Position numbers and translations under genes: made by a program. Shown here piece after piece: positions 17,038 to 26,943 of a stretch of DNA of 64,000 nucleotides. This DNA comes from Actinobacteria bacterium OV450 (lineage in GTDB: Bacteria; Actinomycetota; Actinomycetes; Streptomycetales; Streptomycetaceae). Where the stretch lies: positions 1 through 64,000 of the forward strand of contig LJCW01000208.1 of NCBI GenBank assembly GCA_001298555.1, in the 5' to 3' direction. Positions within the stretch are counted from its first letter, which is position 1, and each line of letters begins with the position of its first letter. The notes beneath the pieces are model-generated. The model ran no database searches. It had not been told where the DNA came from and saw only the letters and a list, made by a program, of their open reading frames with translations.

Positions 17038-17871
17038 TTACGCTCCGAAACCGGCCAGCAGCACTCCGGTGAGTGCTCCGGCGGTCATGAAGGGGCCGAA
17101 CGCGAAGGCCGTCCGACCGCCTCCGGGGCCCTTCAGGACAAGGCCGAGCCCGTACAGGGCCCCGTAGAGGAACCCGAGGAAGGCCCCGGCGGCCCATACC
17201 CCCCAGCCGTACCACCCAAGGATGACCCCGAGGCCGAGCGCCAGCTTGACGTCGCCGAGACCCATGCCGGCGGGGTTGATCAGGAAGAGCACCAGGTACG
17301 CCGCTCCGAGCGCGGCCCCGCCGAGGAGGGCTCCGCGCCAGGACCCGCCGGCGCCGGGCACGAGGGCGGCGGCGCCGAGGCCGAGTACGGCGGCGGCCGC
17401 CAGGGGCAGGGTCAGTACGTCGGGCAGCCGCTGCACGGCGAGATCGACGAGCCCCAGCAGCAGCAGTACGGGCGCCACCCCGACGAGCACGGCGCCTTCG
17501 GGCCGGCCCCCGCACGCGGCGGCGAGGGCGCCGCACACCGCCCCGGAGCCGAGGACGGTCCCCACCACGGACACCCCGTACCCGTGCGGGGCCGCGGCCG
17601 CGGCCGCGGCCCGCTCCCGCCGTCCGGCGGTGCCGCCCCGCGGGTCCCGCTGCGCGGAGGCGTCCGCCCGGTACGGGCGGGGCGGGGGCCCCGCGGGGGC
17701 GGGACGGCAACGGGGCGGTCCCAGCCAGCCCGGGACCGGGTGGCCCTCGGGGCAGCGGTCACGCCACCCGGCCCCGGGCTCGACCGACAACCGGTACGCC
17801 GCCCGCGGCAACAGCAGCCCCGCCGCCGCGCCATAGGCGACCGCGGCAACGATGATCACGACCAGCCCCAT
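17038..17871 (-). CDS. A24 family prepilin peptidase, degenerate N-terminal domain
   Basis: 277-aa membrane aspartyl protease that processes prepilins. The two catalytic aspartates are D143 (LVDLAVQRLPD) and D207 (GLGDVKL), embedded in about seven C-terminal membrane helices. The N-terminal methyltransferase region is shrunken: one helix, then C40 and C55 (RCPEGHPVPG...PPRC) as the only remains of the four-Cys zinc motif, and an Ala/Pro/Arg-rich stretch. It is the only A24 peptidase in the window and most likely serves the Tad pilus locus at 31-42 kb. Start ATG 17871 is chosen because the sequence upstream of it is not hydrophobic. Confidence 0.88.
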   Translation of the reverse strand: MGLVVIIVAAVAYGAAAGLLLPRAAYRLSVEPGAGWRDRCPEGHPVPGWLGPPRCRPAPAGPPPRPYRADASAQRDPRGGTAGRRERAAAAAAAPHGYGVSVVGTVLGSGAVCGALAAACGGRPEGAVLVGVAPVLLLLGLVDLAVQRLPDVLTLPLAAAAVLGLGAAALVPGAGGSWRGALLGGAALGAAYLVLFLINPAGMGLGDVKLALGLGVILGWYGWGVWAAGAFLGFLYGALYGLGLVLKGPGGGRTAFAFGPFMTAGALTGVLLAGFGA

Positions 17872-17942
17872 CCGCCGAAGGTAGGCGCAGACACGGGCAC
17901 CCGCATGGGCCCGGGGGCCCAACCGCCCCTACCCTGGCGGCC

Positions 17943-18323
17943 ATGACCACCAGCAACGGCCTGCTCCGCCTCGGGCCGGGGCGCGCGCCGGTGCCGCTGG
18001 AGATCGCGGCGTCCTACCGGGCCCGGACCCGGGGGCTCCTGGGCCGTGACGGCATCCCCGGCGCCGCCCTGCTCCTCACCCCGGCCGGGAGCGTGCACAC
18101 GTTCCGGATGCGGTTCGCGATCGACGTGGCGTACCTCGACCGCCGCCTGCGCGTCATCGCCCTGACCACCATGGTCCCGGGCCGTCTCGGGCTCCCCCGG
18201 CTCCGCTCCCGGCACGTCCTGGAGGCCGAGGCCGGGGCCATGGCGGCATGGGGCCTGCGGGTCGGCTCGCAGCTCGACATCACGGCCCCCGAAAGCCGGG
18301 ACGGCCGTCCCGGCCACGGCTAG
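17943..18323 (+). CDS. DUF192 family protein
   Basis: 126-aa protein with the DUF192 hallmarks: TRGLLGRDGIPGAALLL, the MRF-(A/P)-ID block TFRMRFAIDVAYLD, and LEAEAGAMAAWGLRVG. It is a small beta-rich domain of unknown biochemical role. No signal peptide is evident, though many relatives are secreted. It is divergent from the prepilin peptidase with 71 bp between starts; in Streptomyces, DUF192 genes are often near Tad-type loci (from memory). Confidence 0.85.
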   Translation: MTTSNGLLRLGPGRAPVPLEIAASYRARTRGLLGRDGIPGAALLLTPAGSVHTFRMRFAIDVAYLDRRLRVIALTTMVPGRLGLPRLRSRHVLEAEAGAMAAWGLRVGSQLDITAPESRDGRPGHG

Positions 18324-18382
18324 GCCCCGCGCCGCCCCGGCGGTAGGTTGGGGCGGTTGAGCTGGGGTCTCAGGGGAGCGGC

Positions 18383-19000
18383 ATGACGGAGAACGCGCGG
18401 ATCAAGGCGCTTGAGCAGATCATGCCGGCGACGCACGGTGCCGACGAGGACGTCGACTGGCCTGCCGCCGAAGCGGTGTGGCGGACTCGGTTCCCGGCCG
18501 ATTACATCGCCTTCATGGGCCGCTTCGGTGCGGGCTCCATCAACGGCGAGGCCAGCATCCTCCTTCCGCTGCCCAAGCCCGGCCTCCAGTGGGATCCGGC
18601 CGAGATGGCCGAGGAGACCGCCAACGCCCGTCAGCTCTGGGAGGCGGAGGGCGGCCGGGCCGCCTTCGACGTGGACCCCGAGTCGATCATCGCGTGGGGG
18701 GTGACCGGCGGCTCGGACATCCTCTGCTGGCTCACGACCGACCCCGATCCGGACCGCTGGCCCGTCCTGGTGGTCGGCCGGCACACCGCGGACTCCTTCG
18801 CGGTGCACCCGTACGGCATGGCCGAGTTCCTGTTCCGGCTCTGCTCCGACGAGTTCGACGTGAGTCCGGTCAGCATCACGTTCTGGGACGGCGGGCACCT
18901 CAGCTTCGTGCACTGGCGCAAGGCCCAGCGCCGCTGGCAGGAGGGCCGCAACCCGGAGACGGGCGAGCCCGACCCGTACGCAGGCGAGTTCGCCGACTGA
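18383..19000 (+). CDS. SMI1/KNR4 (SUKH) family protein
   Basis: 205-aa cytoplasmic protein with the SUKH signature in the first half: WPAAEAVWRTRFPADYIAFMGRFG, INGEASILLP. A C-terminal extension contains WDGGHLSFVHWRKAQRRWQ. SUKH proteins are widespread immunity proteins of contact-dependent toxins, or general scaffolds. No polymorphic toxin gene lies beside it, so it may be an orphan immunity gene or a housekeeping member. Start ATG at 18383 follows GGGGAGCGGC. Confidence 0.85.
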   Translation: MTENARIKALEQIMPATHGADEDVDWPAAEAVWRTRFPADYIAFMGRFGAGSINGEASILLPLPKPGLQWDPAEMAEETANARQLWEAEGGRAAFDVDPESIIAWGVTGGSDILCWLTTDPDPDRWPVLVVGRHTADSFAVHPYGMAEFLFRLCSDEFDVSPVSITFWDGGHLSFVHWRKAQRRWQEGRNPETGEPDPYAGEFAD

Positions 19001-19273
19001 CCTGATCCGTACCCCTCTTCCCGTTCCGCGGAGCCAATGTGCCGGAACCGGGCGTTTCGGCATGTCTACGCGCGTCCGATTTGTGGATCACATATCGGAA
19101 AACACCAGCCGGAAAAGCCGCACTTGGAGCATTGCCCACAAGTTCCGCCCCAATGGAACCAACCGCCCCCGCACAGGAGAGAATTCCGGCCAACGGGCCG
19201 TGGACGGACACCCCGGCCCGGATCAACTCATAAGCAGTAACGGGAATCAAAAGAAATTCAGGGGAATACACCC

Positions 19274-20560
19274 GTGCGACGAAGAATCTTCGGAACGGGC
19301 ACGACGGCGGTCGTGTTCGGTCTGCTGCTCCCGCTGTCCGGATGCAGCGGTTCAGGAAACAGCGCAGGTGACAGCGGCACACTGCGCCTGGTCGCCGCCG
19401 AATACGGAGACAACCAGGCCACCAGTTCCAAAGCGTTCTGGGACAAGGTGACGGCCGATTTCACCAAGACCAACCCCGGCATCAAGGTCGAGGTCCAGCT
19501 CCTGCCGTGGGCCGACATCGACCGCGAGGTCTCCCGTATGGTCAAGGCCGGCAATGCACCCGACATGGCCCTCATGGGCTCGTACTCGGACTTCGCGGCG
19601 CAGGGCAAGCTCTATTCCGCGGACGAACTCCTGCCGGTCACCGCCGAGGCGAACTTCCTCCAGCCGCTGGCCGAGGCCGGTTCGGTCGGGAACACCCTGT
19701 ACGGCCTGCCCTGGGTGGCGAGCAGCCGGCTCCTCTTCTACAACCAGGGCCTCTTCCGGCAGGCCGGCGTCAGCGAGCCGAAGACCTGGTCCGATCTGAA
19801 GTCCGCCGCCAAGGCGCTCAAGGACAAGGGCGTGAAGTACCCGTACGCCCTGCCGCTGGGCCCGGAGGAGGCGCACGCCGAGGCGATGATCTGGGAGCTG
19901 AGCAACGGCGGCGGCTACGTCGACAGCGGCGGCAACTACAACCTGGCCTCCGACCAGAACATCCAGACGTTCCGCTGGCTGAAGGACAACCTGGTGGGCG
20001 CCGGCCTGACAGGCCCCGTCCCGCCCTCGCAGCTGAACCGCGCCGACGCCTTCGCCGCCTTCGTGCGCGGTGAGGTCGGCATGCTGAACGGCTACCCGCA
20101 ACTCCTGCACGAGGCACGGGCCAAGGGCATCGACGTCCGCACCGCGCCCATGCCGGTGGCCGACACGATCGGCGCCGGGGAGACCCCGCCCGCCGTGGGT
20201 GTCGCCGACTGGATGATGGCGTTCAAGCAGAACGGCAAGCGCACCGAGATCGGCAAGTTCCTGGACTTCATCTACCAGGACAAGAACCTTTCGGACTTCG
20301 CGGGCCGCTACCACCTGCTGCCGTCGACCGTCTCCGCCTCCCGCACCCCGTCCGGCGGTGGCCTCGACAGCAACGACCAGTTCTTCCTGACGGCCCTGCG
20401 CGGTGCGCAGCTGTACCCGGTGAACGACCCGTCGTGGGTGACGGTCAGCGACACCATCAAGCGCAGCGTCGGCCGTGCCGTGGAACCGGGCGGCGACCCC
20501 AAGAAGGTGCTGGAGGAGATCGCCGCGAAGGCGACCGAGGAGACCAGGAAGAAGCACTGA
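19274..20560 (+). CDS. Solitary ABC sugar-binding lipoprotein
   Basis: 428-aa extracellular solute-binding protein (family 1, MalE-like). GTG 19274 follows AGGGG. The lipobox is LLPLSGC with Cys at about 24; the mature protein then reads SGSGNSAG. Motifs GIKVEVQLLPW, LYGLPWVASSRLLFYNQGLF and FKQNGKRTEIGKFLDFIY fit sugar binders. No permease or ATPase genes are adjacent, so it must rely on a transporter and an MsiK-type ATPase encoded elsewhere. The 270-bp region upstream is AT-richer than average but shows no clear operator. Confidence 0.88.
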   Translation: MRRRIFGTGTTAVVFGLLLPLSGCSGSGNSAGDSGTLRLVAAEYGDNQATSSKAFWDKVTADFTKTNPGIKVEVQLLPWADIDREVSRMVKAGNAPDMALMGSYSDFAAQGKLYSADELLPVTAEANFLQPLAEAGSVGNTLYGLPWVASSRLLFYNQGLFRQAGVSEPKTWSDLKSAAKALKDKGVKYPYALPLGPEEAHAEAMIWELSNGGGYVDSGGNYNLASDQNIQTFRWLKDNLVGAGLTGPVPPSQLNRADAFAAFVRGEVGMLNGYPQLLHEARAKGIDVRTAPMPVADTIGAGETPPAVGVADWMMAFKQNGKRTEIGKFLDFIYQDKNLSDFAGRYHLLPSTVSASRTPSGGGLDSNDQFFLTALRGAQLYPVNDPSWVTVSDTIKRSVGRAVEPGGDPKKVLEEIAAKATEETRKKH

Positions 20561-20561
20561 C

Positions 20562-20584
20562 CGTCCGGCGCCGGGCACCGGACG
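20562..20584 (+). terminator. Short hairpin after the sugar-binding gene
   Basis: CGTCCGG (20562-20568) pairs with CCGGACG (20578-20584) directly after the stop codon; 9-nt loop. Confidence 0.55.
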
Positions 20585-20775
20585 CAGAATCGTCGAACAT
20601 CCCGTCCGACACGGGACTTCCGCCCCTGCCGCATCCCATCCCGTGCGGCAGAATGGCTGCCACGGCTCTTGATCCAGGCCGCGGACCAGTCGCCCGCCGA
20701 GCGCCCACAAGGTGCGCAGGGCGGCCGGCCCCTCCCTTCCCCCGCTCTTCCGCGCCCGCTCCGCGCGTTCCGGGT

Positions 20776-21399
20776 TCAGACCTTGCCGTTCTCCGTCGAG
20801 AACGCCGTCCGGTACTGCTCACAGCTGGAATTCCAGGGCAGCGTGCCCGTGAGCGTCCCGTAGCCCGAGCGGGTGACCGACCACTCGACCGTGTACTCGC
20901 CCGTGTCGCAGGCGATCCGCCTGCCGCCCGGGACCCTGACGCGTCCCGTCGCAGGCTGTCCGGTCAGCTCCTTGTGCACCTCTGCCGCTTTGGCGTGGTC
21001 CGACGAGCGCCGCAGTACGGCGTGCACGACGATCGGGTGCTTGCCGTCCTTGGTGGTCACGGCCTTCTTCACCAGCGTCGAGTCCGACACCGCCCAGCCG
21101 AAGTCGAACGAGGGCTGCCACGCGAGGGTCTTGGGGTCGGCGGCCTTCCGCTCGTACTCGGGGGCGCCCGAGGGTCCGGGGCGCGTGACCGTCTTGTACT
21201 GCACTCCGGGGTAGAGGCGGAACTGCCCTTCCACCTTGTGCATCTCGTCCTTGGTCCACTGCGACTTCATGTTCTTCTCGCCGCCGGACGGGTCCTGGAG
21301 GTACGTGCCGTCCGCCGCGGTGGCGGCCTGGCAGAGGGCGGGGAGGGCCGCCAGGGCGGCGACGGCGAAGGCGAGAGCGGCGGTGCGGGTGCGCTTCAT
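20776..21399 (-). CDS. Secreted hypothetical protein
   Basis: Unrecognised 207-aa protein. The ATG at 21399 opens a clear signal peptide (MKRTRTAALAFAVAALAALP, cleavage near AATAA). The mature part is polar, with two Cys (in RRIACDTGEYTV and NSSCEQYR) placed to form a disulfide. The region around VEWSVTRSGYGTLTGTLPW looks beta-rich. The open frame continues far upstream but antisense to the neighbouring hydrolase gene, so it is not coding there. Function unknown. Confidence 0.7.
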   Translation of the reverse strand: MKRTRTAALAFAVAALAALPALCQAATAADGTYLQDPSGGEKNMKSQWTKDEMHKVEGQFRLYPGVQYKTVTRPGPSGAPEYERKAADPKTLAWQPSFDFGWAVSDSTLVKKAVTTKDGKHPIVVHAVLRRSSDHAKAAEVHKELTGQPATGRVRVPGGRRIACDTGEYTVEWSVTRSGYGTLTGTLPWNSSCEQYRTAFSTENGKV

Positions 21400-21543
21400 G
21401 CCCGGTCCAACGGGGCCCGCGGCGGGCCGGAACGACGCCGGGGGCGCTTTCACCCGTACGGGATGCGCGCACCGGAATATCCCATGATCATCTTCCGTTC
21501 TCCGGGAGGACGCGACGGTACGGAACGGACTGGGGAGCCCCGG

Positions 21544-22710
21544 ATGAGCGTGAGTGCGAACGTGAGGGTGAACGGCACGGTGGCGGCGGGCTGGGAGCCC
21601 GTGCGCGAGGAGTTCGAGGCGTTCGTCGCGGCCGAGGCGCACTCCCCGGAGGCGCAGCTGGCGGTGTACCGGGACGGCCGCCGGGTGGTCGACCTGTGGG
21701 CCGGCGAGGACACCGACGGCTCCACCCTGACCGGGGTCTACTCGATCAGCAAGGGCGCAGCGCACCTGGTGGTGGCCCTGCTCGTGCAGGACGGCGTGCT
21801 GGACCTGGAGCGCACGGTGTCGGCGTACTGGCCGGAGTTCACCGGCGGCGGCAAGGAGCGGCTGACGGTACGGCAGCTGGTCTCGCACCAGTCCGGGCTG
21901 ATCAACACCACCGAGGGCTTCGACTACGCCGAGCTCGCGGACGACGCGGTGGTCGCCGCGCGGCTGGCCGCGCAGGAGCCGTACTGGGAGCCCGGGACGG
22001 CGTACGGGTACCACGCGCTGGTGATCGGCGCGCTGACCGGCGAGGTGGTCCGGCGGGCCACCGGGCGGTCCCTGCAGGAGGTGTTCGAGGAGCGGATCCG
22101 GGCCCCGTACGGGCTGGACCTGTACCTGGGCCTGCCCGAGGAGCTGGAGGGCCGCTGGAAGCCGGTCCTGGACATGCTGCCGACGCCGGAGCAGCTGGCC
22201 GCCCGTGCCGCGGCGGACACCCCGCTCCCGGAGCTGCTGCCGGTCGCCTTCAACGCGCACCGCGGGACGCCGACGGACCTGGTGGCGTACGCCAACCACC
22301 CGAAGGTGAAGGCGCTGGGCCCGGCGTCGGCCGGCGGGATCGGCACGGCGCGCGCGGTCGCCGCCCTGTACGCGGCGGCGATCAGCGGGGTGGACGGCCG
22401 GCCCGCGCTGCTGGAGCCGGGGACGGCGGCCGAGTTCGCGCGGCCCCACACCCCGGGCGTGGACCGGGTGACCGCGGAGACGGACCACTTCGGGCTGGGC
22501 TTCGAGCGGCAGCACGCGGTGGGCCCCCGGGCCTTCGGGCACAGCGGCGCGGCGGGCGGGCTGGGCTGGGCGGACCCGGCGACGGGGATCGGGTACGGGT
22601 ACACGCGCCGCCGGTTCGGCTTCCCGGGCGGGGCCGCCCCCGAGAACGACCGCCTGGCGGCGGCGGTCCTGCGGGCGGCGGCGGGGCAGGACGGCGCGGG
22701 TCAGGCCTGA
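21544..22710 (+). CDS. Class C beta-lactamase-like serine hydrolase (EstB/PBP4* type)
   Basis: 388-aa cytoplasmic serine hydrolase; no signal peptide. ATG 21544 is preceded by GGGGAG. The nucleophile motif is S67-I-S-K70 in VYSISKGA, the tyrosine region YGYH (about 154-157) and the C-terminal box FGHSGAAGGLGW. Without a secretion signal it is more likely an esterase or D-aminopeptidase-like enzyme than a resistance beta-lactamase. Its 3' end overlaps the convergent NTF2-like gene by 10 bp. Confidence 0.88.
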   Translation: MSVSANVRVNGTVAAGWEPVREEFEAFVAAEAHSPEAQLAVYRDGRRVVDLWAGEDTDGSTLTGVYSISKGAAHLVVALLVQDGVLDLERTVSAYWPEFTGGGKERLTVRQLVSHQSGLINTTEGFDYAELADDAVVAARLAAQEPYWEPGTAYGYHALVIGALTGEVVRRATGRSLQEVFEERIRAPYGLDLYLGLPEELEGRWKPVLDMLPTPEQLAARAAADTPLPELLPVAFNAHRGTPTDLVAYANHPKVKALGPASAGGIGTARAVAALYAAAISGVDGRPALLEPGTAAEFARPHTPGVDRVTAETDHFGLGFERQHAVGPRAFGHSGAAGGLGWADPATGIGYGYTRRRFGFPGGAAPENDRLAAAVLRAAAGQDGAGQA

Positions 22711-23024
22711 CCGGTCTCGAAGCGGCTGATGCGCCCGTCGCCGTTGGTGGTGAACCGCCAGGCGGTGCGCATCTCGCCCCAGGTGTCGTTGCGGTAGTTG
22801 ACGACGAGGGAACGGCCGCCGTCGGACTCGGACTCGACGTCCATGTGGCCGGCGGAGGACCAGATCTCCTTCTCGGCCCACTGGGCGAGGTCGCGGTCCG
22901 AGCCGTCGTCGGACATGGTGGCGCCCTCGGTGAGGACGGCCCGGAAGGCGTCCTGGTCCCCCGCGTTGACGGCGGTGACGAAGGCGCGGACGGCGGGGTC
23001 GGTCAGCTGGCTCGACGGGATCAC
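22701..23024 (-). CDS. NTF2/SnoaL-like small protein
   Basis: 107-aa cystatin-like/NTF2 fold protein: VRAFVTAVNAGDQDAFRAVL then LVVNYRNDTWGEMRTAWRFT and a C-terminal GRISRFETGQA strand. These cone-shaped proteins act as small enzymes or binding domains; no catalytic residues can be assigned. The 3' end overlaps the convergent hydrolase stop. Upstream (23025-23243) is low-complexity, GC-only DNA rich in gcggccggcgg-type repeats and contains no gene. Confidence 0.75.
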   Translation of the reverse strand: MIPSSQLTDPAVRAFVTAVNAGDQDAFRAVLTEGATMSDDGSDRDLAQWAEKEIWSSAGHMDVESESDGGRSLVVNYRNDTWGEMRTAWRFTTNGDGRISRFETGQA

Positions 23025-23243
23025 GGGGGCCTCCTGGGCGGTCGTACGGGCTGCGTACGGGGCGGGTGCGCGGCCGGCGCCGGGCGGGTGCGGGGCTGAT
23101 ACGGGTGCCGGCGGGTGCGGCCGGCGGGGCGGGTGCGGCCGGCGGGCCGGGTACGGTTGCGGGCGGCGCTGTGTGCGCGACCAGGGAACACCGCGGGCGG
23201 CGCCGGTGCGACGACCTTCACCCGTTCGCCACCGGACGGCGTG

Positions 23244-24167
23244 TCAGGAGGCGTCGGGGGCGGTGCGCACGGGGAAGCCGGTGGGGCGGCCCTGCTGCTT
23301 CAGCCAGGCCAGCACCTGGTCGAGGGCCTCGACGGTCTGCGCGCGGTTGCCGCCGCCGTCGTGGAAGAGGACGGTCGGGCCGTTGCGTATCTCGTTCTTG
23401 ACGGAGTTGACGATGGCGGCGACGCCCGGCTTGCCGAAGTCCTTGGTGTCGACGTTCCACCCGAGCGGGCGCATGCCGTGCGCGGCGGCGATGCGGCGGC
23501 TGTCGGGGGTGAACGCGCCGCCGGGGGCGCGGTAGTACTCCACCTTGGCGCCGCCGCCCGCCGCGTCCTCGATCATCTTCTTCGCGTCCAGGATCTGCTT
23601 CTCCTGGTAGGCGACGGGCTTCTTGTCCATCGCCGTGTCGTGGTCCGCGGTGTGGTCGCACAGCCGGTGACCGGCGGCGACGACGCGCTTGACCAGGTCG
23701 GGGTGGGCCTTGGCCTGCGGCCCGATCATGCAGAAGGTCGCCTTCACGTCGTACTTCTTCAGCACGGCGAGGACCTTGGGGGTCCACTGCGGGTCGGGGC
23801 CGTCGTCGATGGTGATGTTGACGGCGTTGCCCCCGCTCTCGGAGGCGTGGGCTATGCCGGCGGGTATCCCCGCGTGCGGCGAGCCGCCCGCGCCTTGGGC
23901 CGCGCCGCCCTTGGAGCCGTCGTCCTCGCCCTCGCCGCGGTGCGAACCGTCGTCCTTGCCCTCGCCGGCCGTGGCGCCGTCGTCCGTACCAGGCCCCCCG
24001 CCGCCGCCGGTCCGGAGTGCCGCGTTCCCCTGGCCCTGCCGTCCGTGCCCCGGTTCGACGAGGGCCGTCACGCCCCACGCCGTCCCGGCGACGGCGACGG
24101 CCGCCGCCACGACGACCGCCCCGGCGCGGATGCCGCCCTGCCCGTACGTGCGCGTCGTGAAGCCCAT
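23244..24167 (-). CDS. Polysaccharide deacetylase (NodB domain), membrane-anchored
   Basis: 307-aa carbohydrate esterase family 4 protein. ATG 24167 follows GGGAGGGGACGG. One N-terminal membrane helix (about 14-36) precedes a Gly/Asp/Ser-rich linker and the NodB domain (about 115-305). Motifs: metal-binding and base ITIDDGPD, metal His pair in CDHTADHD, RAPGGAF, LGWNVDTKDF and VLFHDGGG. The usual TFDDGP is IDDGP here, with both Asp kept. It probably removes acetyl groups from peptidoglycan or chitin-like polymers outside the membrane. Confidence 0.9.
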   Translation of the reverse strand: MGFTTRTYGQGGIRAGAVVVAAAVAVAGTAWGVTALVEPGHGRQGQGNAALRTGGGGGPGTDDGATAGEGKDDGSHRGEGEDDGSKGGAAQGAGGSPHAGIPAGIAHASESGGNAVNITIDDGPDPQWTPKVLAVLKKYDVKATFCMIGPQAKAHPDLVKRVVAAGHRLCDHTADHDTAMDKKPVAYQEKQILDAKKMIEDAAGGGAKVEYYRAPGGAFTPDSRRIAAAHGMRPLGWNVDTKDFGKPGVAAIVNSVKNEIRNGPTVLFHDGGGNRAQTVEALDQVLAWLKQQGRPTGFPVRTAPDAS

Positions 24168-24360
24168 GAACCGTCCCCTCCCCAACCCGGTTTTCCGTGC
24201 GCTCTCTCCTCCATGACGACCCGTGAGGCAGAGGGGTTCCCGCCCATTGCCCCGTAAAATTCAGTTAATGGAACCTTGGTCCTTGATCGTCCCTATTTCG
24301 ACCCCACGCGAAACGGGACGAAACCACGACCACTCCCGTAACCGCTTCGGCGCATGCAAA

Positions 24361-24397
24361 AGCCCGGCCCCGGCGGGAAATCCGCCGGGGCCGGGCT
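24361..24397 (-). terminator. Hairpin terminator of the efflux pump gene
   Basis: Two perfectly complementary 16-nt arms (24361-24376 and 24382-24397) with loop gaaat, just past the stop at 24414 on the minus strand. Confidence 0.88.
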
Positions 24398-24413
24398 GCC
24401 CGTGTCGTACGCG

Positions 24414-26098
<1,685 letters not shown>

Positions 26099-26114
26099 CA
26101 ATTTGGGGAGAGCC

Positions 26115-26693
26115 ATGTCCAGCAGCAGTCCGCAGGCGCGCCGCGGCAACACGCGTCAGCGCATCCAGGACGTCGCACTGGAGCTCTTCGCCGAGCAGGG
26201 GTACGAGAAGACGTCGCTGCGCGAGATCGCGGAGCGGCTGGAGGTCACGAAGGCGGCGCTGTACTACCACTTCAAGACCAAGGAAGACATCATCATCAGC
26301 GTTTTCGAGGACCTGACCAGGCCGATCGACGAGCTGATCGAGTGGGCGCAGCAGCAGCCGCCGACGCTGGAGACCAAGCGCGAGGTGCTGCGGCGCTACA
26401 GCGAGGCGATGGCGGCGGGCGCGCCGCTGTACCGCTTCATGCAGGAGAACCAGGCGACGATGCGGGAGCTGAGCATCGGCGAGACGGTGAAGCGCCGGCT
26501 GTTCACCCTGGTCGAGCTGCTCCGCACGGAGGACGGGCCGCTGGCGGACCAGGTCCGCTGCGTCAGCGCCCTGTTCACGCTGCACGCGGGGATGATGTTC
26601 CTCCAGCACGTGGAGGGCAACCCGGAGGAGACGCGTCTGGCGGCCCTCGAGGTCGCCACGGACCTCATCACGCAGGCCCACCAGAGCCATTGA
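26115..26693 (+). CDS. TetR family repressor of the adjacent efflux pump
   Basis: 192-aa regulator. ATG 26115 follows GGGGAGAG. The N-terminal HTH (about 10-56) reads TRQRIQDVALELFAEQGYEKTSLREIAERLEVTKAALYYHF in outline; the C-terminal ligand domain is helical. Divergent from the DHA2 exporter and flanked by its likely operators, so it probably represses both genes until a ligand binds. Confidence 0.92.
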   Translation: MSSSSPQARRGNTRQRIQDVALELFAEQGYEKTSLREIAERLEVTKAALYYHFKTKEDIIISVFEDLTRPIDELIEWAQQQPPTLETKREVLRRYSEAMAAGAPLYRFMQENQATMRELSIGETVKRRLFTLVELLRTEDGPLADQVRCVSALFTLHAGMMFLQHVEGNPEETRLAALEVATDLITQAHQSH

Positions 26694-26720
26694 CGCCGGG
26701 TCGGCCGGCGCGGCGCGGCC

Positions 26721-26770
26721 CTGCGCAGCCCTGCGCAGCCCTGCGCAGCCCTGCGCAGCCCTGCGCGGCG
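26721..26770. repeat. 10-bp tandem repeat after tetR
   Basis: Four exact copies of ctgcgcagcc (26721-26760) and a partial fifth. Each contains the palindrome CTGCGCAG, so the array can fold many ways and may end tetR transcription. Confidence 0.9.
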
Positions 26771-26943
26771 CGGGCGGGATTCGAGTTCGCCGCGAACCGG
26801 CCTGTGACGGCCTCCGAGCCCCCCTCGTCACCCGATCCGGGGGTTTGCGGGGCGATTGACTACTCTCAGTAATTGAATCGGCTACCTTCAGTGAGGAGCG
26901 CACCGCGGACCGGCCGTACGGCGCCCGAGCGAAGGACACCGTC

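Noticed and set aside
20434-21543. N-terminal extension of the class C hydrolase
   Set aside because: Runs antisense over the secreted hypothetical gene; the ATG at 21544 has a good site and gives the family length.
21544-22710. Secreted antibiotic-resistance beta-lactamase
   Set aside because: It has the SxxK motif but no signal peptide, and fits the esterase/D-aminopeptidase-like branch better.
26721-26770. CRISPR-like array
   Set aside because: The 10-bp units are contiguous with no spacers; it is a simple tandem repeat. No array or cas gene was found anywhere in the window.
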